A DNA stretch of 27,832 nucleotides from a virus. Position 1 is the first letter of the stretch, and the number at the start of each line of letters is the position of its first letter. Under the pieces are notes generated by a model. That model worked only from the letters and a program-made list of their open reading frames with translations, was not told the DNA's origin and made no database searches. Below are positions 21,043 to 27,832 of this stretch, one piece after another. The position numbers and the translations under genes are program-made. Location: positions 1 to 27,832 of the IMG/VR virus record IMGVR_UViG_3300042883_000603; one strand, written 5' to 3'.

Positions 21043-21288
21043 TTAGATTTTCTTTACAATATAGATGACCGAATGAATACTTTTGCAGTATTTCTCTGCT
21101 AAGTCTGCATAAATAATCATTTTGCTTTTTTTATTCTTAATGACTTGCTCTTCGTATTCGCAACGAATTAAATATCTCTCCATGTCGCCAGTTGTTAGCG
21201 CACATTTCTCGGCTAAATGATAGGCCACATTATTGCAATCGCCAAAAGTAGTGTCAATTCTGGTGTAAAATTCACGTTCAATGTTCAT
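21043..21288 (-). CDS. Hypothetical protein (81 aa)
   Basis: An 81-residue mixed-charge protein with three cysteines. It starts MNIEREFYTRIDTTFGD and ends with IHSVIYIVKKI. The middle (AEKCALTTGDMERYLIRC, EYEEQVI) looks helical. It is coupled to the preceding basic protein by ATGA (21285-21288). Unrecognised, but located in the structural region after the tape measure gene. Confidence 0.6.
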   Translation of the reverse strand: MNIEREFYTRIDTTFGDCNNVAYHLAEKCALTTGDMERYLIRCEYEEQVIKNKKSKMIIYADLAEKYCKSIHSVIYIVKKI

Positions 21289-21404
21289 TTGCCTTGTCCT
21301 TTATATTTTTTTGGTTGAAATTTTTTTGCTTTGGCTGCTCTGCCAGTCTTTCGTTTACCGAAATTTACTTTGATTTTTTGTGCCGTTGCTTTTGCCTTTG
21401 CCAT
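21285..21404 (-). CDS. Small basic Lys/Ala-rich protein (39 aa)
   Basis: A 39-residue very basic protein (MAKAKATAQKIKVNFGKRKTG...), with about 15 Lys/Arg and no acidic residue. Its ATG overlaps the tape measure stop (TAATG at 21402-21406), and its stop overlaps the next ATG. I recall similar tiny basic proteins in Bacteroidetes phages. Nucleic-acid or capsid-interior binding is conceivable but unproven. Confidence 0.55.
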   Translation of the reverse strand: MAKAKATAQKIKVNFGKRKTGRAAKAKKFQPKKYKGQGK

Positions 21405-23806
21405 TATAGTGATGTCGTTGTTTCTATGACTCTAAGTCTGTTTTGAACTTCTGTTATTTCGGTTGCACTGACAACAAGTTGTAAGCCTCTCAATGCCTCT
21501 GTAAGGTTTATGCTGCTATCAATCGCTGAGTCTGGTGTAATCATTCCGCCGTTAGCAAATCCAGGGACTCCGATGCGTTTAAATGTATTTGAGCCGCCTA
21601 AAGCATTCTGTTGCCTTTGGTTTAATATTACCTCTCCAGTTTTAATTGTTGCTAATAAGTTGTCGCCATTTTTTCTGCGAATAGGTATTCCCATTCCTGC
21701 TCCAATTCGTGTCCCAGACAATCCGCCATTTGCGAACCCCTCAACCAATCCGCCATCTGCAAACCTTGGAACTTCTACGGCTCTCAATGCTCGCACTCTC
21801 TGGTAACCTTGCAATAAAGCAATTCCCGCATTAATAGGCGCTAAGATTGACCCGACAATTGGAATCTTAGACGTTGATTCAAATATATTTTGAGCAGATG
21901 CAAGCGTGCTAATAATAGTTCCTGCGATTGCCAATGCTTTTCCCTCTTCTGTACTCTCTCCAACAATTTGAGCCAATGCCATAAATGATTGACCAACTGC
22001 GGCCATTGCTTCAATCCTATCTTTTGACGCTTGCTCTTCAATTTTAACAATTGCCGCATTGTTTTTAGCAATTTCAAGTTTCTTTTGCTCTTCTGTTTTC
22101 TTTGTATCTGCTAATATTATTGCGTTTTTATTTTTCAAAATAGCAATATCTGCTGCATACCTTTCCTCTGTTGTTGTTGCGGTAAATTGAGCAAGTTCTA
22201 ATTCATACTGCACCTTTTCCTCATCTGCTTGCTTTTGCTCCTCATCATTTGCAATCTTATTATCAGTAACCAAATTTTGATTAGTAATCTTTAGCGCAGT
22301 AATTTGGTCGTCAAATGCTCCAACAATTCCATTGTATTGCTCAAGACGTGCAATTTCCTCATTATTCTTAGCTATTTCAGATTGCTTTAAAGCCTCGTCG
22401 TATTTTTCTTTGGTTAATAAATTATTTGCAAATTGTTCTTTTAAATTCGCCTCTATTTGCGCTCTGTTAAGTTCATTAATTACCTTATCATTATTGAACG
22501 CATCTAATTTTTTCTTTTGCTCAGCATTTAATTGCTCAGTTACTTTTTTAGTAAAATCTTCGAGGTCTTTTATTGCTTTAGCGTTTATTCTCTCTCTCTC
22601 TTTTTGTCTATCCTCTAAAATCTTTTTTTCCTTTTCTTTTTGCTTTTCCCTTAATTCTGTCTCGCCCTCAATCAATCCATTAATTCGACCTTGATTTTTT
22701 TCTGTTTGTACGCCCGCAGCTTGTTGTATTTCAAAACGCTTTTGTTGAGCGTCGGCCAATCTTTGCTCGGCTTTGTCTCTGTCTTGACCATTGTTAATTG
22801 CTTTAGATAAAGCATCGGCCGCAATCGCAACATTTCTGTTTGCCAATTGTTCGTCCTTTTTTAATTGTGCCTCTTCTAATCTGTTTGCCTCTTGTAAAAA
22901 TGCAATTCTTTCTTTCTCTGTCTTAGTCCTATCTTTACTTTGTGCAATTAAGATAGCCACATCCCTATTTGTTTGGGCGATAGATGCTTGGTTTGCACGC
23001 TCTGCGTCTTCTAATTCGTCCAATGCTTGCACCAAATCATAACCTTGCTCGGCCGCTTCGCCTATCTTAGAACCCAAACCGCCAAATGCATCTGAAAAGG
23101 AACTAAACAAGCCCCCGCCAGAACTTACCAAATCAAAGAAATTTTTAACCGATGACGCAATGGTTGTAATTGTCGCACTTAATCCCTCAAAAACTCCGCT
23201 TATTGCGTTTGTTACTGGCTCTAATTTTAAAAATGATTGAATCAATGGCGTGACTGCCATCAAAATTAAGCTAAATGGGTTTCCTGCGGCTAATGCTTTA
23301 AATCCATTGCCCACTCCAGTTAATCCATTTTGCAATGCAGGGAATTGACCTATCAATCCTTTGAATGAGTCTGAATAGTTACCGACATTTCTGCGGTTGT
23401 CTCCGATTGCAGATTCCTGCGCCTTTAAAGTGTCTGTTAAACTCTTTAGCCTATCGGTTTGCTCTTTGGTTGGCTTTGCCAATCTAATATATTCCGCATT
23501 CAATTCCTTTAATAACTCTCTATTTTGTTTAATTGAGTTATTATTAAAATTGGTCGTGTCTGTGTTTGCTTTCTCGGCATTCGATAGTTCGCCAATAGAT
23601 TTCTCGTTTAATTTGTATTGACCCTCTAATGCTTTTAACTGGGCGTTATTATCCCGAAAAGCCTTTTGATTCTCTTTAGTTGAAACGTCTAACTTCGATT
23701 GCTCCTCTCGCAAGTCAGAAATTCTTTTTTTAATCTCTTCTTGATTTTTCTGGAGTTCGCCGAATTGAATATCGACATTATATATTATTGACTTCTCGTC
23801 TGCCAT
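21404..23806 (-). CDS. Tape measure protein
   Basis: An 800-residue protein with the layout of a tail tape measure: a long N-terminal coiled coil (about 10-145), a glycine-rich hydrophobic region (GNPFSLILMAVTPLIQSFLKL near 173-193), a second very long charged coiled coil (about 260-600), and a hydrophobic alanine/isoleucine stretch near 640-690 followed by FADGGLVEGFANGG repeats. By the usual rule of about 1.5 angstrom per residue it would give a tail near 120 nm, so the phage is probably a siphovirus. The start has a purine-rich AAAGGA upstream. A GNRA-capped hairpin lies 16 nt before the ATG. Confidence 0.88.
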   Translation of the reverse strand: MADEKSIIYNVDIQFGELQKNQEEIKKRISDLREEQSKLDVSTKENQKAFRDNNAQLKALEGQYKLNEKSIGELSNAEKANTDTTNFNNNSIKQNRELLKELNAEYIRLAKPTKEQTDRLKSLTDTLKAQESAIGDNRRNVGNYSDSFKGLIGQFPALQNGLTGVGNGFKALAAGNPFSLILMAVTPLIQSFLKLEPVTNAISGVFEGLSATITTIASSVKNFFDLVSSGGGLFSSFSDAFGGLGSKIGEAAEQGYDLVQALDELEDAERANQASIAQTNRDVAILIAQSKDRTKTEKERIAFLQEANRLEEAQLKKDEQLANRNVAIAADALSKAINNGQDRDKAEQRLADAQQKRFEIQQAAGVQTEKNQGRINGLIEGETELREKQKEKEKKILEDRQKERERINAKAIKDLEDFTKKVTEQLNAEQKKKLDAFNNDKVINELNRAQIEANLKEQFANNLLTKEKYDEALKQSEIAKNNEEIARLEQYNGIVGAFDDQITALKITNQNLVTDNKIANDEEQKQADEEKVQYELELAQFTATTTEERYAADIAILKNKNAIILADTKKTEEQKKLEIAKNNAAIVKIEEQASKDRIEAMAAVGQSFMALAQIVGESTEEGKALAIAGTIISTLASAQNIFESTSKIPIVGSILAPINAGIALLQGYQRVRALRAVEVPRFADGGLVEGFANGGLSGTRIGAGMGIPIRRKNGDNLLATIKTGEVILNQRQQNALGGSNTFKRIGVPGFANGGMITPDSAIDSSINLTEALRGLQLVVSATEITEVQNRLRVIETTTSL

Positions 23807-23821
23807 TTCCTTTGTTTAAAT

Positions 23822-23843
23822 GGCGGTCAGTTTCCCGACCGCC
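23822..23843 (-). other. GNRA-capped hairpin upstream of the tape measure gene
   Basis: The minus-strand RNA GGCGGTC pairs with GACCGCC, extended inward by a G-U and a G-C pair to a GAAA tetraloop (nine pairs in all). It falls between the 50-aa gene's stop and the tape measure ATG. The tail ATTTAAAC has no proper U-run, so it is more likely an mRNA stability or translation element, or a weak attenuator, than a full terminator. Confidence 0.6.
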
Positions 23844-23849
23844 GTTAAA

Positions 23850-24002
23850 TTATTCCACTTTACCAAATTCCACATTTGGTTGCTCATCTAAAAACTCAAT
23901 CGCTTTTACGATGTTTGAAACTTCCACTAAATTAAAACAACCTTTTGCGATTGCAATATTTAGCGCTTCTTTTAAAATTTGTTTTGCTAACTTATTGTCC
24001 AT
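23850..24002 (-). CDS. Small hypothetical protein (50 aa)
   Basis: A 50-residue amphipathic helical protein (MDNKLAKQILKEALNIAIAKG...), ending FLDEQPNVEFGKVE. It is joined to its neighbour by a TAATG overlap at 24000-24004. By position, just upstream of the tape measure gene, it could be a tail assembly chaperone, but no slippery frameshift linking it to the neighbour is visible. Confidence 0.55.
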   Translation of the reverse strand: MDNKLAKQILKEALNIAIAKGCFNLVEVSNIVKAIEFLDEQPNVEFGKVE

Positions 24003-24211
24003 TACTTAATTTTTAAAGGTGTTAAATCTTCGGTTGTCCAATAATCTTTGGCTAACATAATTTCCAAATGCTCCAAATTTCTTTGGATTGTTTTCTCATC
24101 CTCTTCAGTTAAAGTTTCTTTTGCTTTTAAATCATTTACAAGGTTTACGCTATCTAATGCCGAAGCATAATTAATTGCGATTTCTTCAGTTGTTATTTCT
24201 ATTTTTTCCAT
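24002..24211 (-). CDS. Small hypothetical protein downstream of the fibre gene (69 aa)
   Basis: A 69-residue acidic helical protein. I recall very similar small proteins (MEKIEIT..., then LDSVNLVNDLKAKETLTEEDE, then HLEIMLAKD-WTTEDLTP) next to tail fibre genes in other phages. It follows the fibre gene with a 1-nt overlap (stop and start share base 24211). Function unknown; a fibre chaperone is a plausible guess. Confidence 0.6.
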   Translation of the reverse strand: MEKIEITTEEIAINYASALDSVNLVNDLKAKETLTEEDEKTIQRNLEHLEIMLAKDYWTTEDLTPLKIK

Positions 24212-25746
24212 TATGCTTTTAATAAAATTTTGTATGCCGTTCCGTTAATTCTAACTGCCCAACTTCTATCAGAAACTAAAACTTCGGTTGCTACTGCACC
24301 TGCGTTTACTGATGCGCTACCTACAACAAATTGATTATTTGCAGTTGCAATTGCATCTTTACCTAAAATAATACTACCACTAAAATTTCCCGAATCGGTT
24401 GCCCAACCTAATGCACTATTATTTGAACCCGTTGTATTTAATACTAAAGCATTTGAACCAATTGCAGTATTATAACTTCCACTTGATGTATTATAACCTG
24501 CACTTTCTCCAAGTGTAGTATTTTGAGTTCCAGTTGTATTTAATAACGATGCTTGAAATCCAATTGCAGTATTACTATTGCCTGTTGAATTTTTTAATGC
24601 TTGATATCCTAATGCAGTAATATATAAACCACTTGTATTAGTTAAACCTGCTTGAAAACCAACCGCAGTATTATTAGATGCCGTATTTGAAAATAATGCA
24701 TTTTGACCAACCGCAGTGTTATTTGAACCACTAACATTACTATATAATGCTTGTTGTCCTATTGATGTGTTATAACCACCTGTTGTATTATTAGGTAAAC
24801 TATACGCTCCAAAAGCAGAGTTTGTAATACCTGTTGTATTTGCTAATAAAGATAAATAACCTAAAGCACTATTTGATGCACCTGTTGTGTTTGCTCTTAA
24901 TGATTGATAACCTATTGCCGTTATTTCCGCACCACTTGTATTACTAAAACCTGCCTCAAAACCAACTGCGCTATTATTTGAAGCGGTGTTATTTACTAAT
25001 GCGTTTTGACCAAATGCGCAATTGTTACTTCCCGTTAAATTGCCATACATAGCACCTTGACCAACTGCGGTGTTATAATTACCAGTTGTATTTAAACCTA
25101 AAGCATCGCCACCGAATGCAGAATTTTGCAAACCAATTGTGTTGCTTATCATTGCTCTCACTCCGACTGCAACATTATTAGTACCAATTGTATTTGCATT
25201 TAATGCAGTAACTCCGATTGCGGTATTACTTGCATCACTTCCTGCACCTCGACCAACTTTTACTCCATTGATTGTTGCATCTTTTAAAATACTTGCTGTA
25301 CCATCTGACCTATCAAATGACATTGGAGCATCAATAAAAGTTCCCGCATCGTTGTATCTTCTAATCGCTAAATCTGCTCCCGCATTTGCGCCACTTTCAG
25401 TTCCATCCACACGAAATGCCCATCGAGGCAAATTCCCACTTCTGAATGAAAAGATTTTTGCAATCGAAGCATTTGCAGACATGATAAAACGATTAATCGC
25501 AGTTGTTGTTTCAGTTCCTTGGTTTGTGCCGTCATCAAAAAACTTACTATCGCCAATGGTTGACGATGCCGTAAACTTTGGCAGTGTATTGATTGTGCCA
25601 CTTCCCTCAACACCACTTGAATTGCCTAAATTTGCAATGTCCTGCGTTGTAATTCTTTTAGTTGTGCCAGTCTGAACGATAGGCACTAACTCAGTTCCAT
25701 TTAGAGCGCTGCCCGCAGGCAGTCCGCTTATTTTTTTCTTTGCCAT
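24211..25746 (-). CDS. Tail fibre with YadA-like head repeats
   Basis: Residues 1-40 (KISGLPAGSALNGTELVPI...) form the short N-terminal segment typical of phage fibre and collar proteins, probably an attachment domain. Residues about 60-165 are a linker. From about residue 175 to 460 come some 17 tandem units of 16-17 residues with the pattern T-A-(V/I)-G-x-x-A-L-x-x-N-T-T-G-x-N-N, the head repeat of trimeric YadA-like adhesins, forming a left-handed beta-roll. The units show a higher order (see findings). The C-terminal 50 residues contain VSDRSWAVRINGTAYKI, lacking an S74 chaperone motif. Likely receptor-contacting, trimeric. Confidence 0.82.
   Translation of the reverse strand: MAKKKISGLPAGSALNGTELVPIVQTGTTKRITTQDIANLGNSSGVEGSGTINTLPKFTASSTIGDSKFFDDGTNQGTETTTAINRFIMSANASIAKIFSFRSGNLPRWAFRVDGTESGANAGADLAIRRYNDAGTFIDAPMSFDRSDGTASILKDATINGVKVGRGAGSDASNTAIGVTALNANTIGTNNVAVGVRAMISNTIGLQNSAFGGDALGLNTTGNYNTAVGQGAMYGNLTGSNNCAFGQNALVNNTASNNSAVGFEAGFSNTSGAEITAIGYQSLRANTTGASNSALGYLSLLANTTGITNSAFGAYSLPNNTTGGYNTSIGQQALYSNVSGSNNTAVGQNALFSNTASNNTAVGFQAGLTNTSGLYITALGYQALKNSTGNSNTAIGFQASLLNTTGTQNTTLGESAGYNTSSGSYNTAIGSNALVLNTTGSNNSALGWATDSGNFSGSIILGKDAIATANNQFVVGSASVNAGAVATEVLVSDRSWAVRINGTAYKILLKA
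24370..25224 (-). repeat. 17-residue (about 51 bp) tandem repeats in fibre gene
   Basis: About 17 units of 16-17 codons in the fibre gene. The two blocks 25071-24769 and 24768-24469 are each made of six units in the same order, giving a roughly 300-bp superrepeat. Half a superrepeat precedes them and the start of a further one follows. Confidence 0.8.
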
Positions 25747-25752
25747 TTTTTT

Positions 25753-27832
25753 TTAAATTATTATGTCGTTATTATTTTCTGTTATTATATCTTCTAAAAT
25801 TTCTGTGTTCAAATATGTGTACTCTATTGGTTGTATCGGTGTGAACACGTCGCCGTAATCAAATTTAACCCCCACGTTTATTAATTCAACCTTTGTTAAT
25901 CCTTTGCCATTTGGCTCAAAATCAATTATTTTATTCAATCTAAAAATTGAATTAAAGTATTCCACATACCATAACTGCGAAAAATCCAATTCTGCTATGT
26001 CTCTGGCAGTCAAATTAAAATATGCAGTCAAAGATACGGAAATATTTAATTGGTCAATAATAGATTTATAATAAGTATCGACCAAATTTCTTGTCATAAA
26101 GCCAGTGCCAATTGGTGTGCTAAATGCCAGATTCAAATCAAACGCATCAATATCTGTGTCATTATATTTAACCTTTTGGAAATAACACAATGGGACTTGA
26201 GTTACAACACACGTTGTGCCCTCGGTTGACAACTCAGTGTAAACATCCGACAATTTGGAAATATCTATTAATCCTGCATTAATTAGAATCCTTGGTTTCC
26301 TATCGGTTGTAAATTCTACTGGTCGTGTATCCTGCCACATGGTTGGCAAATAAATATAGTTTGGACTTGTGCCATTGAAAGTCTTTTCAATAATTGTAGG
26401 CGAAAAACCAACCTCTCCAATTGTCTTTGCGTCCCCCTCTGGTGTTAAATAGTATTTGCCATTGCCGAATGGGTATTGTGCGGCCTTTGTTTGCCTCAAG
26501 TTATATTGTGTCAACCAATAATCCTTTTCGTCTGCTCTATACTTAAAATCGTATTTGCGAGAAATGTTTGTTTGTTGGTATCCAATAACTGGATTCGGTT
26601 TTAATGATAATTTTCCGCTAAAACTTTTTTGTCCGCCATTGCGATAATACTCAGCAAACGTCTCTATTGATACCACGCCAGTAACCTCATTTACAAAAAC
26701 AACCCAGTTAAACATTTGATAGCAATATTTAAACAAATCGGATTGTTTTATTGGCGGTAAATTTGGCGCTAATTGCACAAACTCGCCGTATTCAATTGTT
26801 TTTCCGCCTGCACTTGGGTCGATTGTTAAATTTAATGTTACTAATATGTCAGCAATTGCATCGACTTTATTAATTCTAAATCTTAATCCTTGGCTTGGCG
26901 CAAATGTTATATTGTAAGCGTTCGTAAATTGCTGAAAATTATTGCTTTGATAATTACCACTCAACGAAATTGTGTCAAAGTTTGTCCACGTTGCACCATC
27001 ATAAGTTTCAATAAGCAATTCCGCAGGGACATTTATAGAATTATTTGTAATCGAATAGCCAAAAGTAAAACTAACTAAGGATGTCTGAGTTATTGCGGAA
27101 AAAAATTCGTTATTAACCAAATCGTATTGATTTAATGGGTCGGCTATAATATAATCAATTAAAATATTTTCTTGCCCAGTTGTGCCATCCAATATTTCGT
27201 AAGGCTCTGCGGTTGCCCCATCAAATCCCTCCAATTGTAATGTGTTTTCTACTGAATGCAAAAAGTCATTATTGGTAAAAGGTATCATTAATTTTTCCAA
27301 AGTCGGATTGTCAAAGAATGTCGATTGCATTGTGTAACCACTATCGACAATCATTTGCTTAATGATTCGCTTTAAATAAACCGCAGGCTTTAAATGCGAA
27401 ATTTTAATGTCTTGGTTTGGCAACTCACAATCGACCATAGGCGTTTTGCCATCATATTGACCATAATCAATAAGCGGATAAAAATAGTCTTCGTTTGCTA
27501 CTGGATAAATTCCCTGCCATGTATCAAATATGGTTTCGTCATATAAATGGTCTAAGTCTGAAAGGTTTAACGTGTTTAATGTTTTCTCTCCAAACAATTC
27601 TTTTAATTTACTTAACTCAGCAAAAGCGTAAAGATTAATTGTTTCGCTTGTTACATCACTTAACTTAAATAAGCCGTTAAACAGAACAAAACTATTTTTT
27701 TTGATTGTTATTTGTCTGTTGCTAAGTTTATCAAATTGGTTAAATGCCGATAAATTGTAAGGAATACCCAGTATTTTATCGTTTGTTTTTGTTCTTGGTA
27801 TGCTAATGGTTTTTGTTTTACTACCAGAACGC
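25753..27832 (-). CDS. Putative tail or baseplate protein, N-terminus cut by window edge
   Basis: The frame is open from 27831 to the stop at 25753, about 692 codons, with no ATG needed at the 27597 TTG, so the true start lies beyond the window. The protein is rich in aromatics and beta-prone segments. It contains SIPRTKTNDKILGIPYNL near its visible beginning, which I associate with large tail-tip or baseplate-hub-type proteins of Bacteroidetes phages. The C-terminus is acidic and Asn-rich. It precedes the fibre gene by 6 nt. Its role in the tail tip is inferred from position and size. Confidence 0.6.
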   Translation of the reverse strand, partial: RSGSKTKTISIPRTKTNDKILGIPYNLSAFNQFDKLSNRQITIKKNSFVLFNGLFKLSDVTSETINLYAFAELSKLKELFGEKTLNTLNLSDLDHLYDETIFDTWQGIYPVANEDYFYPLIDYGQYDGKTPMVDCELPNQDIKISHLKPAVYLKRIIKQMIVDSGYTMQSTFFDNPTLEKLMIPFTNNDFLHSVENTLQLEGFDGATAEPYEILDGTTGQENILIDYIIADPLNQYDLVNNEFFSAITQTSLVSFTFGYSITNNSINVPAELLIETYDGATWTNFDTISLSGNYQSNNFQQFTNAYNITFAPSQGLRFRINKVDAIADILVTLNLTIDPSAGGKTIEYGEFVQLAPNLPPIKQSDLFKYCYQMFNWVVFVNEVTGVVSIETFAEYYRNGGQKSFSGKLSLKPNPVIGYQQTNISRKYDFKYRADEKDYWLTQYNLRQTKAAQYPFGNGKYYLTPEGDAKTIGEVGFSPTIIEKTFNGTSPNYIYLPTMWQDTRPVEFTTDRKPRILINAGLIDISKLSDVYTELSTEGTTCVVTQVPLCYFQKVKYNDTDIDAFDLNLAFSTPIGTGFMTRNLVDTYYKSIIDQLNISVSLTAYFNLTARDIAELDFSQLWYVEYFNSIFRLNKIIDFEPNGKGLTKVELINVGVKFDYGDVFTPIQPIEYTYLNTEILEDIITENNNDIII

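Noticed and set aside
23850-24211. Programmed frameshift pair of tail assembly chaperones
   Set aside because: The two small genes precede the tape measure gene as chaperones do, but they are joined by TAATG with no slippery heptamer or extended fused product visible.
24370-25224. Regular spaced repeats that could be taken for a CRISPR array
   Set aside because: The period is a 17-codon coding unit with varying sequence and an open frame through the whole block. No identical repeats or unique spacers are present.
25139-25675. Plus-strand open frame of 178 codons opposite the fibre gene
   Set aside because: It results from codon bias on the repeat-bearing minus strand. The translated product is alanine/valine/leucine-rich without family features.
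27597-27832. TTG at 27597 as the start of the tail protein
   Set aside because: The frame stays open to the window edge with normal protein composition, so the start lies outside the window.
1-27832. Retron, diversity-generating retroelement, toxin-antitoxin or anti-CRISPR locus
   Set aside because: No reverse transcriptase, variable-repeat pair, recognised toxin or known anti-defence family could be seen. Small unknown proteins remain possible candidates, but nothing in the sequence supports a claim.

Overview
The window is a 27.8 kb piece of an AT-rich genome of a tailed double-stranded DNA phage, probably a siphovirus. A host in Bacteroidetes, most likely Flavobacteriia, is inferred from three things: promoter-like sites matching the Bacteroidetes consensus (-33 TTTG, -7 TAnnTTTG), few clear Shine-Dalgarno sites, and protein families I recognise from flavobacterial and other Bacteroidetes phages. 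Every convincing gene lies on the minus strand, so transcription runs from high to low coordinates. Most genes overlap by 1-14 nt (ATGA or TAATG junctions). Eleven genes were added or completed by reading: nine short ones (37-59 codons) and two cut by the window edges. No terminase, integrase, DNA polymerase, tRNA or CRISPR was found, so genome ends and lifestyle are unresolved.

Late region, in transcription order (27832 to about 8080): a truncated tail or baseplate protein; a fibre with YadA-like 17-residue repeats; two small proteins; the tape measure protein; two small proteins; a ClpP-type prohead protease fused to a scaffold-like tail; the major capsid protein; a probable tail tube protein ending in a strong terminator; a small Cys protein; a roughly 4.5 kb island of glycosyltransferase-type genes with a methyltransferase; the portal; a connector-like protein; two tandem paralogues; then lysis genes (holin, GH19 endolysin, and a u-spanin-like lipoprotein) with a calcineurin-type metallophosphoesterase in between. 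A T-rich terminator at 8078-8107 closes this region.

Early region (about 8005 to 1): a promoter-like site with a direct repeat leads into small hypothetical genes, a single-strand annealing protein with a YqaJ-like exonuclease (a two-component recombination pair), several small DNA-binding proteins, a NinB-like protein, then replication-type genes (DUF4373/Lin1244-like and a DUF6633-like protein), DUF3310, and a PGDYG-type protein cut by the window edge.

The most unusual item is a short non-coding stretch at about 3200-3300, just 5' of the DUF4373 gene. Its minus-strand RNA would fold into three hairpins. The first and the last (an intrinsic terminator) both have 10-nt loops, and these share eight perfectly complementary bases, suggesting a kissing-loop riboregulator or small RNA in front of the replication genes. 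Also notable are exact TAnnTTTG boxes only 3-5 nt upstream of four start codons (possible leaderless mRNAs), the glycosylation island inside the structural genes, and the unusual order with tail and tape measure genes before the capsid genes and the portal far downstream.
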